Source of the DNA: Chloroflexota bacterium
Lineage (GTDB): Bacteria; Chloroflexota; Limnocylindria; Limnocylindrales; CSP1-4
Direction: 5' to 3'
DNA length: 64,000 nucleotides
NCBI GenBank assembly: GCA_026004015.1
Contig: BPIH01000002.1
Coordinates: 141,418 to 205,417, forward strand
In this document: positions 1 through 9,574 of the stretch, in pieces
Position numbering within the stretch: position 1 is the stretch's first letter
Layout: each line of letters starts with the position of its first letter
The notes under the pieces: model-generated
What the model saw: only the letters and a program-made list of their open reading frames with translations
What the model was told of the DNA's origin: nothing
Database searches by the model: none
Position numbers and translations under genes: made by a program

Positions 1-500
1 CGATGGTCGCGAAGTTCTCGTCGCGGTGGCGGCTGCCGACGTTGCCGGGGTTGACCCGGTACTTGGCGAGGGCCTGGGCCATCTCCGGGTAATCGACGAG
101 GAGGCGGTGGCCGTTGAAGTGGAAGTCGCCGACGATCGGCGTTCCGACCCCGAGATCCCGGAGCTTGCGGATCATCTCCGGAACGGCCCGCGCCGCCGCC
201 TCGGTGTTCACGGTCACCCGGACGAGCTCGCTTCCGGCGTGGGCGAGGCGGGCGACCTGGAGGGCGGTCGCGTCCGGGTCGGCCGTGTCGGTGTTCGTCA
301 TCGACTGGACGACGATCGGGTGCCCGGAGCCGATCGGCACCCCGCCGACGTCGACGGTCACCGTCGGGCGACGCCGGCTCCCGATGGGCGAGGCGCCGGA
401 GGCAGCGCCGGCGGCCGGCCGGGAGCACATCGGGCGTCGCGCCGGCGGTCCCGCCGGCTCCGTCCATTCCCGTCGCCAGGGCACCGACGTCCGCGCTCAC
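1..500 (-). CDS. ispG: 4-hydroxy-3-methylbut-2-enyl-diphosphate synthase (IspG/GcpE), N-terminal part
   Basis: Penultimate enzyme of the MEP isoprenoid pathway: an iron-sulfur protein that converts MEcPP to HMBPP in the cytosol. The minus-strand reading shows [20 protein letters not shown] near the start and then [12 protein letters not shown] and [11 protein letters not shown], all typical of IspG. The gene runs off the left edge, so the C-terminal cysteines are not visible. The clean in-frame ATG is at 430, but a GTG at 500 overlaps the rseP stop as GTGA and opens a different frame with strong GC3, so a one-base indel near 410 probably hides the true start. It sits downstream of dxr and rseP, so two MEP enzymes lie close together. 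Confidence 0.88.
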   Translation of the reverse strand, partial: MSADVGALATGMDGAGGTAGATPDVLPAGRRRCLRRLAHREPASPDGDRRRRRGADRLRAPDRRPVDDEHRHGRPGRDRPPGRPPRPRRKRARPGDREHRGGGAGRSGDDPQAPGSRGRNADRRRLPLQRPPPPRRLPGDGPGPRQVPGQPRQRRQPPPRRELRDH

Positions 501-1592
501 GGCTGACCTCCGGCGAGACGCGAGACGTCGAAGGCCGTCAGCCAGATGAGGAAGCCGAAGAGGAGGACGAAACCGACGAGGTACGTCAACTGCTCGACCC
601 GGACCGAGAGGCGGCGTCCGGCGACGGCCCGCAGGACGAGCATGAGCATCCGCCCGCCATCGAGGGGTGGGATCGGCAGGATGTTCACGAGGGCAAGGTT
701 GGCCGACAGGATGGCGGCGACGTAGAGGGTCGCCACCGGCCCGGCCTGCCAGAAGACGTCGGCGATCTGGGTGGCGATCCCGACCGGCCCGGCGGCCGGC
801 GGCGGCGCCGTCGGCTCGGCGATGAGGGAGCGGCCGAGGTCGGCGAGCCCGCCGAGGATGAGGCCGAAGGCCCGCCCGGTCCGATCGAGACCCGTCGCCA
901 CGGCCGCCACCGGGTCGCGACCGAAGGTCCGGTCGGTCAGCTCGGCTCGGAGGTCGACGATGCCGAGGGCGCCCCGTTCGGGTCCCAGCTCCTCGGGCCG
1001 GCGGAGGGTCGTCGCCACCTCCTCGTACGTGCCGTCGCGGAGGATGCCGAGGGTCACCCGCTCGCCAGCCTTCGCTCGAAGGGCCTCGACCATGAGGAGC
1101 GGTCCGTCGTAGGCGTCGAAGAGGCGACCGTCGATGGCGACGATCCGGTCGCCCGGTCGGAGGCCCGCGGCCGCCGCCGGCGAGTCCGGCTGGACCTGTC
1201 GGAAGGAGAGACCGACGGCCTGCTGGGGAAGCCAGGCGACGGCGACGAAGATGACGGCGGCGAAGAGGACGTTCATCGCCACCCCGGCGGCGAGGATCGC
1301 CTGCTTCGTCAGGAAGGGTGCCCGGACGAAGGAGCGCGGATCGTCGGATTCGCCCTTCCTCGCCCTCGAGCTTGACGAAGCCGCCGATGGGCAGCCAGTT
1401 CAGGGTGTAGAGGGTCTCCCCGTCGGACCGGAGGACGGCCGCCCGGGGCGGGAAGCCGATCCCGAACTCGTGAACCCGAACCCCCGCTCGACGGGCGACG
1501 ACGAAGTGGCCGATCTCGTGGACGAGGACGAGGAGCCCGAGGACGACGACGAAGAGGAGGAGGCCGACGAGGCCCTGGAGGAGGGCGCTCAC
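497..1592 (-). CDS. rseP: RIP metalloprotease RseP (site-2 protease), frameshifted
   Basis: Intramembrane zinc protease that cleaves anti-sigma factors and signal-peptide remnants in the membrane. The N-terminal piece (1592 to about 1355) has a hydrophobic helix followed by HEIGH, the zinc-binding HExxH motif. After a one-base insertion near 1353-1355 the frame changes and continues through LTKQAILAAG, a PDZ domain (QPDSPAAAAGLRPGD) and the second active-site motif NILPIPPLDGG, ending with two membrane segments. The total is about 365 aa, normal for RseP. The GTG start overlaps the dxr stop (GTGA), which supports a single gene starting at 1592. The break lies in an otherwise well-conserved protein, so sequence error is more likely than loss of function. 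Confidence 0.87.
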
Positions 1593-2911
1593 CGTTCCGC
1601 TCCCTGGCCAACGACCCCTCGAGGCGCACCGCCCCCACCGAAGGCGGCCTGCACCTCGGCGGCGAGGGCCTCGACCGCCTCGACGTCCGCCGGCACCGGC
1701 CCCTCGCCGAACCGCTCGACGGCCGTCGCCAGGAGCCGGGCGATCCCCGGCAGCTCGAGCTCGCCGGCCAGGAACCGCTCGACGGCGACCTCGTCGGCGG
1801 CGATGAGGGCGGCCGTGGCCCGGGGTCCGAGCCGACCGGCCTCGTAGGCGGTGGCGAGGGCCGGGAACCGCTCGGGCTCGGGGGCCCGGAAGTCGAGCCG
1901 GGCCAGGGCGGCGAGGTCGAGGGACGGACCGGGCGCCGGCCAGCGCTCGGGATAGCTGAGGGCGTACTGGATCGGGTGACGCATGTCGGGACGACCGAGC
2001 TGGGCCTTCAAGGAGCCGTCGACGAACTCGACGACGGAGTGGACGATGCTCTGGGGGTGGATGACGACGGCGATGGCGTCGTAGTCGACATCGTACAGCC
2101 AGTGGGCTTCGATGACCTCGAGGCCCTTGTTGACGAGGGTCGCCGAGTCGATGGTGATCTTCGGTCCCATCCGCCAGGTCGGGTGGCGGAGGGCGGCTTC
2201 GGGTCGCGCCGTCGCCAGGGCGGCGAGGGGGACGTCGAGGAACGGCCCGCCGGAGGCCGTCAGGACGAGGCGCCGGATCCCGCGGCGGTCCTCCCCGGCG
2301 AGGCACTGCCAGATGGCCGAGTGCTCCGAATCGATCGGCCGCAGCCAGGCGAGGGGGCTGGCGAAGGGGTCGCCGGTGCTCCGCGCCGCCGCCTCGGCCG
2401 CGGCTTTCCGGGCGAGGGGCATGACGAGGTGACCGGCGGCGACGAGGGTCTCCTTGTTCGAGGTCGCCACGATCTTGCCCGCTTCGAGGGCGGCGATGGT
2501 CGCCCGCAGGGAGACGAGCCCGGCCGTGCCGACGACGACGAGATCGACGTCGGGCCGGAGGACGAGCTCGGCGAGGCCCTGCCGATCGGCGCGGACCGAC
2601 CGCGTTCCCGGCGGGAGGTCGCTCCCGGCGAGGGGGACCTCGGCGGCGACGACGGCCGGCCGGAGGCGCCGAGCCTGCTCGGCGAGGACGTCGACCCGTC
2701 GGCCGGCGGCGAGGACGACGGTCCGGAACCGATCCGGGAAGCGGGCGAGGACGTCGACGACGGAGCGACCGATGGACCCCGTCGAGCCGAGGAGGGCGAC
2801 CCCGAGCCTCGCCCCGGTCCTCCCGGCCGAGGCCTCCCGGCCCGCTGCCGCCTCGCTCCCCCCTCCTCGGCGCTGCCGCTCGGCCACCGGACCCTCCCCG
2901 CTTCCGTTCAC
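1589..2911 (-). CDS. dxr: 1-deoxy-D-xylulose 5-phosphate reductoisomerase (DXR)
   Basis: Second step of the MEP pathway: NADPH-dependent conversion of DXP to MEP. The NADPH loop GSTGSIGRS, the substrate loop SEHSAIWQCL and the MGPKITIDSATLVNKG and EVIEAHWLYD segments are all present. The protein is about 440 aa. The first 38 or so residues before GVALLG are a low-complexity Gly/Glu/Arg-rich extension. I chose the GTG at 2911 because it overlaps the expected cdsA stop as GTGA, the junction style used throughout this cluster. Co-location with ispG, cdsA and uppS links isoprenoid synthesis with membrane and wall lipid carriers. Confidence 0.93.
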   Translation of the reverse strand: MNGSGEGPVAERQRRGGGSEAAAGREASAGRTGARLGVALLGSTGSIGRSVVDVLARFPDRFRTVVLAAGRRVDVLAEQARRLRPAVVAAEVPLAGSDLPPGTRSVRADRQGLAELVLRPDVDLVVVGTAGLVSLRATIAALEAGKIVATSNKETLVAAGHLVMPLARKAAAEAAARSTGDPFASPLAWLRPIDSEHSAIWQCLAGEDRRGIRRLVLTASGGPFLDVPLAALATARPEAALRHPTWRMGPKITIDSATLVNKGLEVIEAHWLYDVDYDAIAVVIHPQSIVHSVVEFVDGSLKAQLGRPDMRHPIQYALSYPERWPAPGPSLDLAALARLDFRAPEPERFPALATAYEAGRLGPRATAALIAADEVAVERFLAGELELPGIARLLATAVERFGEGPVPADVEAVEALAAEVQAAFGGGGAPRGVVGQGAER

Positions 2912-3754
2912 GCCCGAGGAGGGCGAGGAGGAGGGCCGCCACGGGAGCCGCCACGACGAAGGAGTCGACCCGGTCGAGGACACCGCCGTGGCCGGGAATG
3001 AGGCTGCCCGAGTCCTTCGCCCCCGCCGCCCGCTTGAGCATCGACTCGGCGAGGTCGCCGGCCTGGGCGGCGAGACCGACGAGGGGTCCGAAGAGGGCCG
3101 CCCCGAGGACCGACTGGCCGGCGCCGACGAAGCCGAGACCGGCGACGAGGGTCGCCGCGGCGAGCCCGCCGAGGAGCCCGGCCTCGGTCTTCGAGGGCGA
3201 CAGGTGGCGGAGGAAGCGGCGCCGCCCGAAGCGGGAGCCGACGAGGTAGGCGCCGGTGTCGTAGGCCCAGACGGTGAGCACGAGGAGGACGACCCAGGTT
3301 CGCTCGCCGCCGAGTGGCGCGAGGGGTGCGTCGGCGGGGAGGGACGGGGCGAGGCTGCCGAGCTGGCCGGCGAAACCGAGGGGGACGAGATAGAGGGCGC
3401 CGAAGGCCGTCCCGATCCAGGTCGCGACGCCGTCCCGAGGGTCCGTTCGCGGGAAGGCGGCGACGGCGGCGAGGCCGAGGCCGAGGCAGAGGAGGAGGAG
3501 GGCCGTCAGGGCCGGCCCGAGGGCCAGCTCGTCGAGCCGCCGAGGGCGAGGAGGAGCGTCGAGGCGGCCGCCACGGCGACCCCGAGCCAGGGCGAGCTCG
3601 GCCAGCCGGCCCGCTCGAGGAGGCGGAACGTCTCGTGGGCGCCCGCCGCGGCGAGGGCGGCGAGACCGAGGCCGAGGACCGGCTGCCCGGCGGCGAGGAC
3701 GACGACGACGATCGGGACGACGACGGCGGCGCCCCGCGCCCGCTCCTCGAGCAC
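2908..3754 (-). CDS. cdsA: Phosphatidate cytidylyltransferase (CdsA), frameshifted
   Basis: Integral membrane enzyme making CDP-diacylglycerol for phospholipid synthesis. The N-terminal part (from GTG 3754) carries hydrophobic helices such as AAVVVPIVVVVLAAG. The frame changes near 3537 (one base missing) and continues as LALGPALTALLLLCLGLG, with further helices and the CdsA signature: SMLKRAAGAKDSG, then PGHGGVLDRVDS. No stop follows in that frame; a second one-base deletion near 2915 would restore the TGA at 2908-2910 that overlaps the dxr GTG start. The corrected length is about 282 aa, normal for the family. Both breaks are in GC-rich stretches and are probably sequence errors. Confidence 0.84.
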
Positions 3755-3770
3755 GACGCCCGCGACGGCC

Positions 3771-4568
3771 CTAGCGCCCGAAGCGACGGGTTCGGCGGGC
3801 GTACTCCAGGAGGGCCGCGTCGAACGCGTCGGGACCGAAGTCCGGCCAGAGGACCTGGCAGGAGTAGAACTCGGCATAGGCCGACTGCCAGATGAGGAAG
3901 TTCGAGAGCCGCTGCTCGCCGCCGGTCCGGATGACGAGGTCCGGGTCGGGCAGGCCGGCCGTGTAGAGGGCCTCGGCGATGGTCGTCTCGTCGATGGCGT
4001 CGGCCGGGATGCCTCGGCGGACGATCTCCCGGACGGCGTCGACGATCTCGGTCCGCCCACCGTAGTTGAAGGCGACGTTCAGCTGGAGGCGATCGCCCTC
4101 GCAGGTCTCGGCGAGGGCGCGCTCGATGGCCGTCCGGGTCTCGGGCGGCAGGTCGTCGAGGCGACCGAGGAGCCGGACCCGGACGCCCTGGGCCCGGAGC
4201 TCGGGCGTCTCGTTCCGGATGGCGGCCTCGAGGAGGTCGAAGAGGGCCGCCACCTCCTCCGGCGACCGGGCCCAGTTCTCGCGGCTGAAGGCGTAGAGGG
4301 TGAGGACGGGGATGGAGCGGCGGACGGCGTGCCGGAGGGTCGCCCGGACGGCCTCGAGACCGGCCGCGTGGCCCTCGGCGTCGCTCACGCCGTGGGCCCG
4401 CGCCCATCGCCGGTTCCCGTCCATGATGATCGCCACGTGCCGGGGCAGCTCCTCCGGCGGGATCGGGAGGGGTCGCGGTCCGCTCGCCGGCTCGGCCCCG
4501 GAACCGACGGCCCGGGCCGCCGGGGCGGCCGGCTGGGCGACAGCCGGGGGAGACGGGAGCCGGCCCAC
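3771..4568 (-). CDS. uppS: Isoprenyl transferase (undecaprenyl diphosphate synthase)
   Basis: cis-Prenyltransferase that condenses IPP onto FPP to form the long-chain carrier lipid for peptidoglycan and other glycans. Diagnostic motifs are IIMDGNRRWAR (catalytic Asp), YAFSRENWARSPEEV and DLVIRTGGEQRLSNFLIWQS followed by YAEFY. It is 265 aa from a GTG whose first base lies within the frr TAG stop. The first 30 or so residues are Pro/Ala-rich, so a later start is possible. Neighbours cdsA, dxr and rseP make a lipid and isoprenoid block. Confidence 0.95.
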   Translation of the reverse strand: MGRLPSPPAVAQPAAPAARAVGSGAEPASGPRPLPIPPEELPRHVAIIMDGNRRWARAHGVSDAEGHAAGLEAVRATLRHAVRRSIPVLTLYAFSRENWARSPEEVAALFDLLEAAIRNETPELRAQGVRVRLLGRLDDLPPETRTAIERALAETCEGDRLQLNVAFNYGGRTEIVDAVREIVRRGIPADAIDETTIAEALYTAGLPDPDLVIRTGGEQRLSNFLIWQSAYAEFYSCQVLWPDFGPDAFDAALLEYARRTRRFGR

Positions 4569-5125
4569 TAGACCTCGAGGACCTCCTGCTCCTTGTGGCC
4601 GCCGACGCGGTCGACCTCGGCGATGAAGCGGTCGGTCAGGCGCTGGAGGGCCTCGAGGAGGCGGTGGGCCTCGTCGGCCCCGATCTCGCCGGCTCGCTCG
4701 GCCTTGCGGATCTCGTCGGCCGCATCGCGCCGGAAGTTCCGGATCTCGACCCGGGCCTCCTCCATCCGCTTGTGGACGAGGCGGACGAGCTCTCGCCGGC
4801 GCTCCTCGGTCAGGGGCGGCACGTTCAGGCGGACGACGGTCCCGTCGACGTTCGGGGTCAGGCCGATGTCGCTCTTGATGATCGCCTTCTCGATGGCCCC
4901 GAGGACGCTCCGGTCCCAGGGCTGGATGACGATCTGGTGTGGTTCTGGAACGCTGATCCCGGCCAGCTGGTTCAGCGGGGTCGCCGTACCGTAGTAGTCG
5001 ACGGGAATCCGCTCGACGAGGGCGGCCGAGGCACGCCCGGTCCGGAGCCCGGCGAAGTCGCGCTCCATGACCTCGACCGCTCGCGCCATCTTCCGCTCGG
5101 TGGCGGCGAGGATCTCGTTCGTCAC
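4568..5125 (-). CDS. frr: Ribosome recycling factor
   Basis: Tri-helical and beta-alpha-beta protein that, with EF-G, splits post-termination ribosomes. It is 185 aa, the normal length. The family features [29 protein letters not shown] and the final helix ending [16 protein letters not shown] are intact. It overlaps the pyrH stop by four bases and abuts uppS, so it is translationally coupled in the classic tsf-pyrH-frr-uppS order. Confidence 0.97.
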   Translation of the reverse strand: MTNEILAATERKMARAVEVMERDFAGLRTGRASAALVERIPVDYYGTATPLNQLAGISVPEPHQIVIQPWDRSVLGAIEKAIIKSDIGLTPNVDGTVVRLNVPPLTEERRRELVRLVHKRMEEARVEIRNFRRDAADEIRKAERAGEIGADEAHRLLEALQRLTDRFIAEVDRVGGHKEQEVLEV

Positions 5126-5913
5126 TGGCCACCTCCTCGGGGTCCGTCTTCGGGGCCGATCCGCGTTCCGACGGGCTCGCCGAGGGCGACCCGCCGGATG
5201 TTGTCGGGGGCGTTGAGGTCGAAGACGACGATCGGTAGTCCGTTCTCCATGCAGAGGGAGACGGCCGCCGCGTCGAGGACCTTCAGCTGATCGCGGAGCA
5301 GATCGGCGTAGTCGAGGTGACTGTAGCGTCGCGCCTCGGGGTGGGTGACCGGGTCGGCGTCGTAGACGCCGTCGACCTTCGTCGCCTTCAAGAGGACCTC
5401 CGCCCCGATCTCGACGGCTCGCAGGGCGGCCGCCGTGTCGGTCGTGAAGTAGGGGTTGCCGGTCCCGGCGACGAAGATGACGACCCGGCCCTTCTCGAGG
5501 TGACGAACCGCCCGGCGGCGGATGTACGGCTCGGCGACCTCGTTCATGGCGATGGCGCTCATGACCCGGGTCGGGACGCCGACCCGCTCGAGGGCGTCCT
5601 GGAGGGCGAGGCCGTTCATGACCGTCGCCAGCATGCCGATGTAGTCGCCCGTGGCCCGGTCCATGCCGCGGGCTGCCGCGGCGAGGCCGCGGAAGATGTT
5701 GCCGCCGCCGACGACGATCCCGACCTCCACGCCGAGCCGATGGACCTCGGCGATCTGGCGGGCGATGAAGGCGCAGAACTCCGGATCGACGCCGTACTGG
5801 CGCGAGCCGAGGAGCGCCTCGCCCGACAGCTTGAGGAGGATCCGCCGGTAGCGGAGGGCCGGCTGGACGGCCTCCGCCGCTGGACCGGCGGTCGTCGCGG
5901 CGGTCGTCGTCAC
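5122..5913 (-). CDS. pyrH: UMP kinase
   Basis: Bacterial hexameric UMP kinase (amino-acid-kinase fold) phosphorylating UMP to UDP. Motifs [24 protein letters not shown] and the ATP-site segment [15 protein letters not shown] are present. It is 263 aa with a short Ala/Thr-rich N-terminal tail from a GTG at 5913. It lies four bases after the tsf stop and overlaps frr by four bases. Confidence 0.96.
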   Translation of the reverse strand: MTTTAATTAGPAAEAVQPALRYRRILLKLSGEALLGSRQYGVDPEFCAFIARQIAEVHRLGVEVGIVVGGGNIFRGLAAAARGMDRATGDYIGMLATVMNGLALQDALERVGVPTRVMSAIAMNEVAEPYIRRRAVRHLEKGRVVIFVAGTGNPYFTTDTAAALRAVEIGAEVLLKATKVDGVYDADPVTHPEARRYSHLDYADLLRDQLKVLDAAAVSLCMENGLPIVVFDLNAPDNIRRVALGEPVGTRIGPEDGPRGGGQ

Positions 5914-5917
5914 CGCG

Positions 5918-6517
5918 TCACCCCTCCTCGCCGAGGGCGTAGCGGGTGAAGCGCCGGACCCGGATGTTCTCGCCGAGGGTCGCGATCCGCTCGTTGATGA
6001 GGTCGCGGACCGTCCGCTCCTCGTCGCGGAAGGGCTGCTCGAGGAGGCAGACCTCCTGGTACCACTTCTTCAGCTGCCCCTCGACGATCTGGGCCCGGAC
6101 GGCCTCGGGCTTGGCGGCCGTCGCCGGGTCGGCGAGGAGCTCGGCCCGCTTCGCCTCGAGGACGTCGGCCGGGATGTCGGCCACGTCGACCCAGCGGGGC
6201 GCCAGCCCGGCGACCTGGATGGCGAGGTCGCGGACGAGCTTGCCGAACTCCTCGGTCCGGGCGACGAAGTCCGTCTCGCAGTTCACCTCGATGAGGACGC
6301 CGAGCTTCCCACCGGCGTGGATGTAGCTGCCGACGAGACCCTCTCGGGCCTCCCGGCCGGCCTTCTTCGCCGCCGCCGCCAGTCCCCGCTCGCGGAGGAT
6401 GCCGATGGCCACCTCGAGGTCGCCATCGGCCTCCTCGAGGGCGCGCTTGCACTCCATGAAGCCGGCTCCGGTCCGATCGCGGAGCTCCTTGACGGCTGCG
6501 GCCGTGATGCTTGCCAT
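5918..6517 (-). CDS. tsf: Elongation factor Ts
   Basis: Nucleotide exchange factor for EF-Tu. The N-terminal module has [19 protein letters not shown], and the core has [11 protein letters not shown], both hallmark segments. The length is 199 aa, the short EF-Ts form with one core subdomain, as in many non-proteobacterial lineages. It follows rpsB by 72 bases, consistent with the near-universal rpsB-tsf operon. Confidence 0.97.
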   Translation of the reverse strand: MASITAAAVKELRDRTGAGFMECKRALEEADGDLEVAIGILRERGLAAAAKKAGREAREGLVGSYIHAGGKLGVLIEVNCETDFVARTEEFGKLVRDLAIQVAGLAPRWVDVADIPADVLEAKRAELLADPATAAKPEAVRAQIVEGQLKKWYQEVCLLEQPFRDEERTVRDLINERIATLGENIRVRRFTRYALGEEG

Positions 6518-6589
6518 GCTCTCCTGCTTTCGTCCTGGCTCGGTCGGGTGACCTCCGGTCGCGAGCGACCGGTCAGCCGCGACCGAGGC

Positions 6590-7513
6590 TCAATCGATCT
6601 CCTCGATCTCGTCCTCGTCCCGCCGAACCGGGGGCCGATGGACGGGCCGCGCGCCCTCGATCCGGGCCGCCGGGAGGAGGTCCTCCTCGTCGAGGTCGGG
6701 CTCGAAGGTGAGGGAGCCGCCTCCGGCGACGGCCGCCACGAGCTCCTCGCTCGCCTCTTCCTCGAAGGCCCCGACGGCCTCGACGGCGGCCGCCTCCGCT
6801 TCACGCTCCGGCTCGGCGGCCCGAGCCGCCCGCTCCCGAGCCCCCTCGAGGCAGGCGTCGGCGACGAGGCTGCAGAGAAGGCGGATCGAGCGGATGGCGT
6901 CGTCGTTGGCGGGGATGATGTAGTCGATGAGGTCGGGGTCGACGTTCGTGTCGCCGGTGGCGATGACCGGGATCTCGAGCTTGTTCGCCTCGGTGACCGC
7001 GATGTGCTCCCGGTGGGGATCGATGACGAAGATCGCCCCCGGCAGGCGACGCATCCGCCGGATCCCGCCGAGGGTCGTCTGGAGCCGGGTCAGCTCGTCG
7101 GCGAGGCGGGCCGCCTCCTTCTTCGGGAGGCGGTCGAACTCGCCGGCTGCCTGGCGGGCTTCGAGCTGCTCGAGGAGGCCGACCCGCTTCTTGATGGTGA
7201 CGAAGTTCGTCAGCATCCCGCCGAGCCAGCGCTTGACGACGTACGGCTGGCCGGCTCGGGTCGCCTCCTCGGCGACGGGCTCCTGGGCCTGCTTCTTCGT
7301 CCCCACGAAGAGGATCGTGTCGCCCCGGGCGACCGTCTCGCGGGCGAAGTCGAGGGCGATGTCGAGTCGCTTGACGGTCTGGGCGAGGTCGATGATGTGG
7401 ATCCCGTTGCGCTCCGCGAAGATGAAGGGGCGCATCTTCGGGTTCCAGCGGCGCGTCTGGTGGCCGAAGTGGACCCCGGCCTCCAGGAGCTGCCGCATCG
7501 TCACGGACGGCAC
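6590..7513 (-). CDS. rpsB: 30S ribosomal protein uS2
   Basis: Small-subunit ribosomal protein S2. It shows [40 protein letters not shown] and the late signature [19 protein letters not shown]. At 307 aa it carries an unusually long acidic, Ala/Glu-rich tail of about 60 residues after the conserved core. A candidate promoter lies about 166 bases upstream, and rpsB heads the tsf-pyrH-frr-uppS-cdsA-dxr-rseP-ispG block. Confidence 0.97.
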   Translation of the reverse strand: MPSVTMRQLLEAGVHFGHQTRRWNPKMRPFIFAERNGIHIIDLAQTVKRLDIALDFARETVARGDTILFVGTKKQAQEPVAEEATRAGQPYVVKRWLGGMLTNFVTIKKRVGLLEQLEARQAAGEFDRLPKKEAARLADELTRLQTTLGGIRRMRRLPGAIFVIDPHREHIAVTEANKLEIPVIATGDTNVDPDLIDYIIPANDDAIRSIRLLCSLVADACLEGARERAARAAEPEREAEAAAVEAVGAFEEEASEELVAAVAGGGSLTFEPDLDEEDLLPAARIEGARPVHRPPVRRDEDEIEEID

Positions 7514-7678
7514 GTAGGCAACCTCCTGTTCGGTTCGACCGCCGCGGCCGCGCCAGTGGGAGCCGGCCCACGCGTCGGCGCGACCGACGCGGGCTCCGGC
7601 ACCGACCCGCTGGAAGGCAGACCGCGTGTGAGCTCCGCCGGGCGGCGGGCAGCCGTCACCTGGGGTGGCGGCGGGCGG

Positions 7679-7684
7679 AGTGTA
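7679..7684 (-). promoter_or_regulatory. Candidate -10 box (TACACT) upstream of rpsB
   Basis: On the minus strand this reads TACACTCCGCC in a non-coding gap of 267 bases before rpsB. The same TANACT hexamer with a CG-rich downstream edge recurs upstream of rplS, ffh and rpmF. No good -35 hexamer is visible. The 3' UTR-free side would leave a leader of about 160 bases before the GTG or ATG of rpsB, room for autoregulation, though I recognise no S2-binding element. Confidence 0.4.
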
Positions 7685-7780
7685 CCACAGGCCGTTCCCA
7701 GGCCCGGGGTCCGGCGCGGCCGGGCAGCTCGGTCCTGGCTTCGCCTCAGCTCGGTGGCGCCGAGCGGACCGGGGTGAGGC

Positions 7781-8173
7781 TCACTCGATGCCCCGGAGGT
7801 GGCGGACGGTGATCGCGGGCCCTGCCGACACCGCGGGACCGAGGACGACGACGTCGAGGCGGATCGGCAGCGAGGGGAGGCGTCGGCCGTCCGGAAGGCG
7901 ACCCGCGGCGAGGAGGCGGAGGACCGCCCGCTGGAGACGGGCCCGCTTCCGATGGTCGACGGTCTCCTCGGGCAGGCCGAAGTCCGACCTCGCCCGCCAG
8001 CGAACCTCGACGGCGACGAGCGCGGGCGGCGGTCCGGGATCGAGGGCGACGAGGTCGATCTCGTCGCGGCCGACCCGGACCTGGCGGCCGAGGATCTGCC
8101 AGCCGGCGGCGCGGAGGCGGGCGGCGACGAGGTCCTCGGCGGCGTCGCCGAGGCGCTGCTGCCGGGTTCGCAC
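7781..8173 (-). CDS. YraN family (UPF0102) endonuclease-like protein
   Basis: Small protein with a restriction-endonuclease-like fold, conserved in bacteria but of poorly defined role. It shows QQRLGDAAEDLVAARLRAAG, then DEIDLVALD and VAVEVRWR, matching the D...ExK-type core of the family, and ends with short basic residues. It is 130 aa, a usual length. It lies between rnhB and rpsB, where the family is often found near rnhB. Confidence 0.85.
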   Translation of the reverse strand: MRTRQQRLGDAAEDLVAARLRAAGWQILGRQVRVGRDEIDLVALDPGPPPALVAVEVRWRARSDFGLPEETVDHRKRARLQRAVLRLLAAGRLPDGRRLPSLPIRLDVVVLGPAVSAGPAITVRHLRGIE

Positions 8174-8341
8174 CGGTCCATCGTCGCCGGACCCACGTAG
8201 CGCCGACGTATCGGCGGGGCCGCGTCGCTCGAGGGCCGGCCTCCCGGTCTCGCCCCCTCGACGGCCGACGTGGGCATCGCTCGTGCCCGGACGGCCGGAC
8301 AGCCGCCGGACCGCGCTCCGGCCGGCCGCCGGCGGGTCGGG

Positions 8342-9082
8342 CTACGGCGCGCCGACCTCGGCGAGCCAGAGGTCGAGCTGCTCGATCTCGGCGCAGGAGG
8401 CGAAGCTGCGGCGGTGGATCGGGCTCAGGCCGAGGCGGGCCAGGGCAGCCCGATGCTCGGGGGCGGCGTAGCCCTTGTTCGTCGCCAGGCCGTAGCCCGG
8501 ATAGACGGCGTCGAGCTCGACCATGAGCCGGTCCCGCTCGACCTTGGCCAGGACCGAGGCGGCCGCCACCGAGGCGCAGAGCCGGTCGGCATCGACGACG
8601 ACCCGCTGCGGCAGCGGGACCTCCGGAAAGGCGAGGGACCCGTCGAGGATGAGGGCGTCGGGTCGCACCGGGAGGCGGCCCGCGGCGAGGTTCGCCGCCA
8701 GGAGGGTCGCCTGGAGGATGTTGATCCGGTCGATGACGGGCGGCCAGACCGAGGCGACGGCCCAGGCGACGGCACCGGCCCGGACCTCGGCGGCCAGACG
8801 CTCGCGCTCGGGTGCCCGGAGGAGCTTCGAGTCCCGGAGGCCGTCGGGGACCCAGTTCGGCGGCAGGATGACCGCGGCTGCCGTCACCGGGCCGGCGAGA
8901 CAGCCCCGCCCGACCTCGTCGACGCCGGCCACGAAGCGGAAGCCAAGGGCTCGGAGCCGGCGCTCCTCGCTCAGGTCGGGGTCGAGGCGGAGCCGATGGA
9001 AGCGTGCCTCGGCGGCGGGATTCGGGGGTGCGCTCCTCCCTCGCGGGGCGCTCGCTTCGGCCCGAGCGAGGGGGCGCACCAC
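8342..9082 (-). CDS. rnhB: Ribonuclease HII
   Basis: Removes ribonucleotides from RNA-DNA hybrids during replication and repair. The catalytic segment VAGVDEVGRGCLAGPV, the DGSLAFPEV region with its conserved Asp and the ASVAAASVLAKVERD segment are in place. It is 246 aa, with about 35 N-terminal residues preceding the usual start of the family. It lies directly downstream of rplS (12-base gap). Confidence 0.95.
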   Translation of the reverse strand: MVRPLARAEASAPRGRSAPPNPAAEARFHRLRLDPDLSEERRLRALGFRFVAGVDEVGRGCLAGPVTAAAVILPPNWVPDGLRDSKLLRAPERERLAAEVRAGAVAWAVASVWPPVIDRINILQATLLAANLAAGRLPVRPDALILDGSLAFPEVPLPQRVVVDADRLCASVAAASVLAKVERDRLMVELDAVYPGYGLATNKGYAAPEHRAALARLGLSPIHRRSFASCAEIEQLDLWLAEVGAP

Positions 9083-9094
9083 GGGGTCAGCCGG

Positions 9095-9487
9095 CTAGCT
9101 CGGCCGCCGCTCGCGGAGGGTCGCCGCCTTGCCGACGCGACGGCGGAGGTAGTAGAGCTTCGCGCGCCGGGCCTCGCCGTGGCGGACGATCTCGATCCGC
9201 TCGATCCGGGGGCTGTGGAGGCGGAAGGTTCGCTCGACGCCGACGCCGCTGGCGATCCGGCGGACGGTGACGGATTCGTTGATGCCGCCGCCCCGGAGCC
9301 GGATGACGGTTCCCTCGAAGACCTGAATCCGCTCGCGGTTGCCCTCGACGACCTTGGCCGCGACCCGGATCGTGTCGCCGGGGCTGATCTCGGGCAGGTC
9401 GGTACGGAGCTGATCGGCAACGATGTCGTCGAGGACGTTCACGGACGGATCCTTCTCGGGGGCGGCCTGGACGCCGCTCTGGCTCAT
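9095..9487 (-). CDS. rplS: 50S ribosomal protein bL19
   Basis: Ribosomal protein at the subunit interface. Conserved features are [45 protein letters not shown] and [13 protein letters not shown]. It is 130 aa. It is preceded by the best promoter-like sequence in this part of the window (extended -10 at 9528-9536) and followed by rnhB. Confidence 0.97.
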   Translation of the reverse strand: MSQSGVQAAPEKDPSVNVLDDIVADQLRTDLPEISPGDTIRVAAKVVEGNRERIQVFEGTVIRLRGGGINESVTVRRIASGVGVERTFRLHSPRIERIEIVRHGEARRAKLYYLRRRVGKAATLRERRPS

Positions 9488-9527
9488 CGAAGGGAGACGG
9501 GCGCGGTTCCCCGCGCGGCGAGGCCGG

Positions 9528-9536
9528 AGTATAGCA
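9528..9536 (-). promoter_or_regulatory. Candidate extended -10 promoter of rplS
   Basis: The minus strand reads TGCTATACT, an extended -10 (TGnTATACT), about 40 bases upstream of the rplS start. No clear -35 is seen 17 bases further up. It suggests that rplS-rnhB can be transcribed separately from trmD. Confidence 0.5.
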
Positions 9537-9574
9537 CGGCCCGTTTCGGCCGCCGGACGGCGCGGCCCGGAGCC

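Noticed and set aside
9087-9574. Reading TrmD through to 9087 as a C-terminal fusion
   Set aside because: It would overlap rplS almost completely and has non-coding-like codon use; a frame change ending at 9575 explains the data better.
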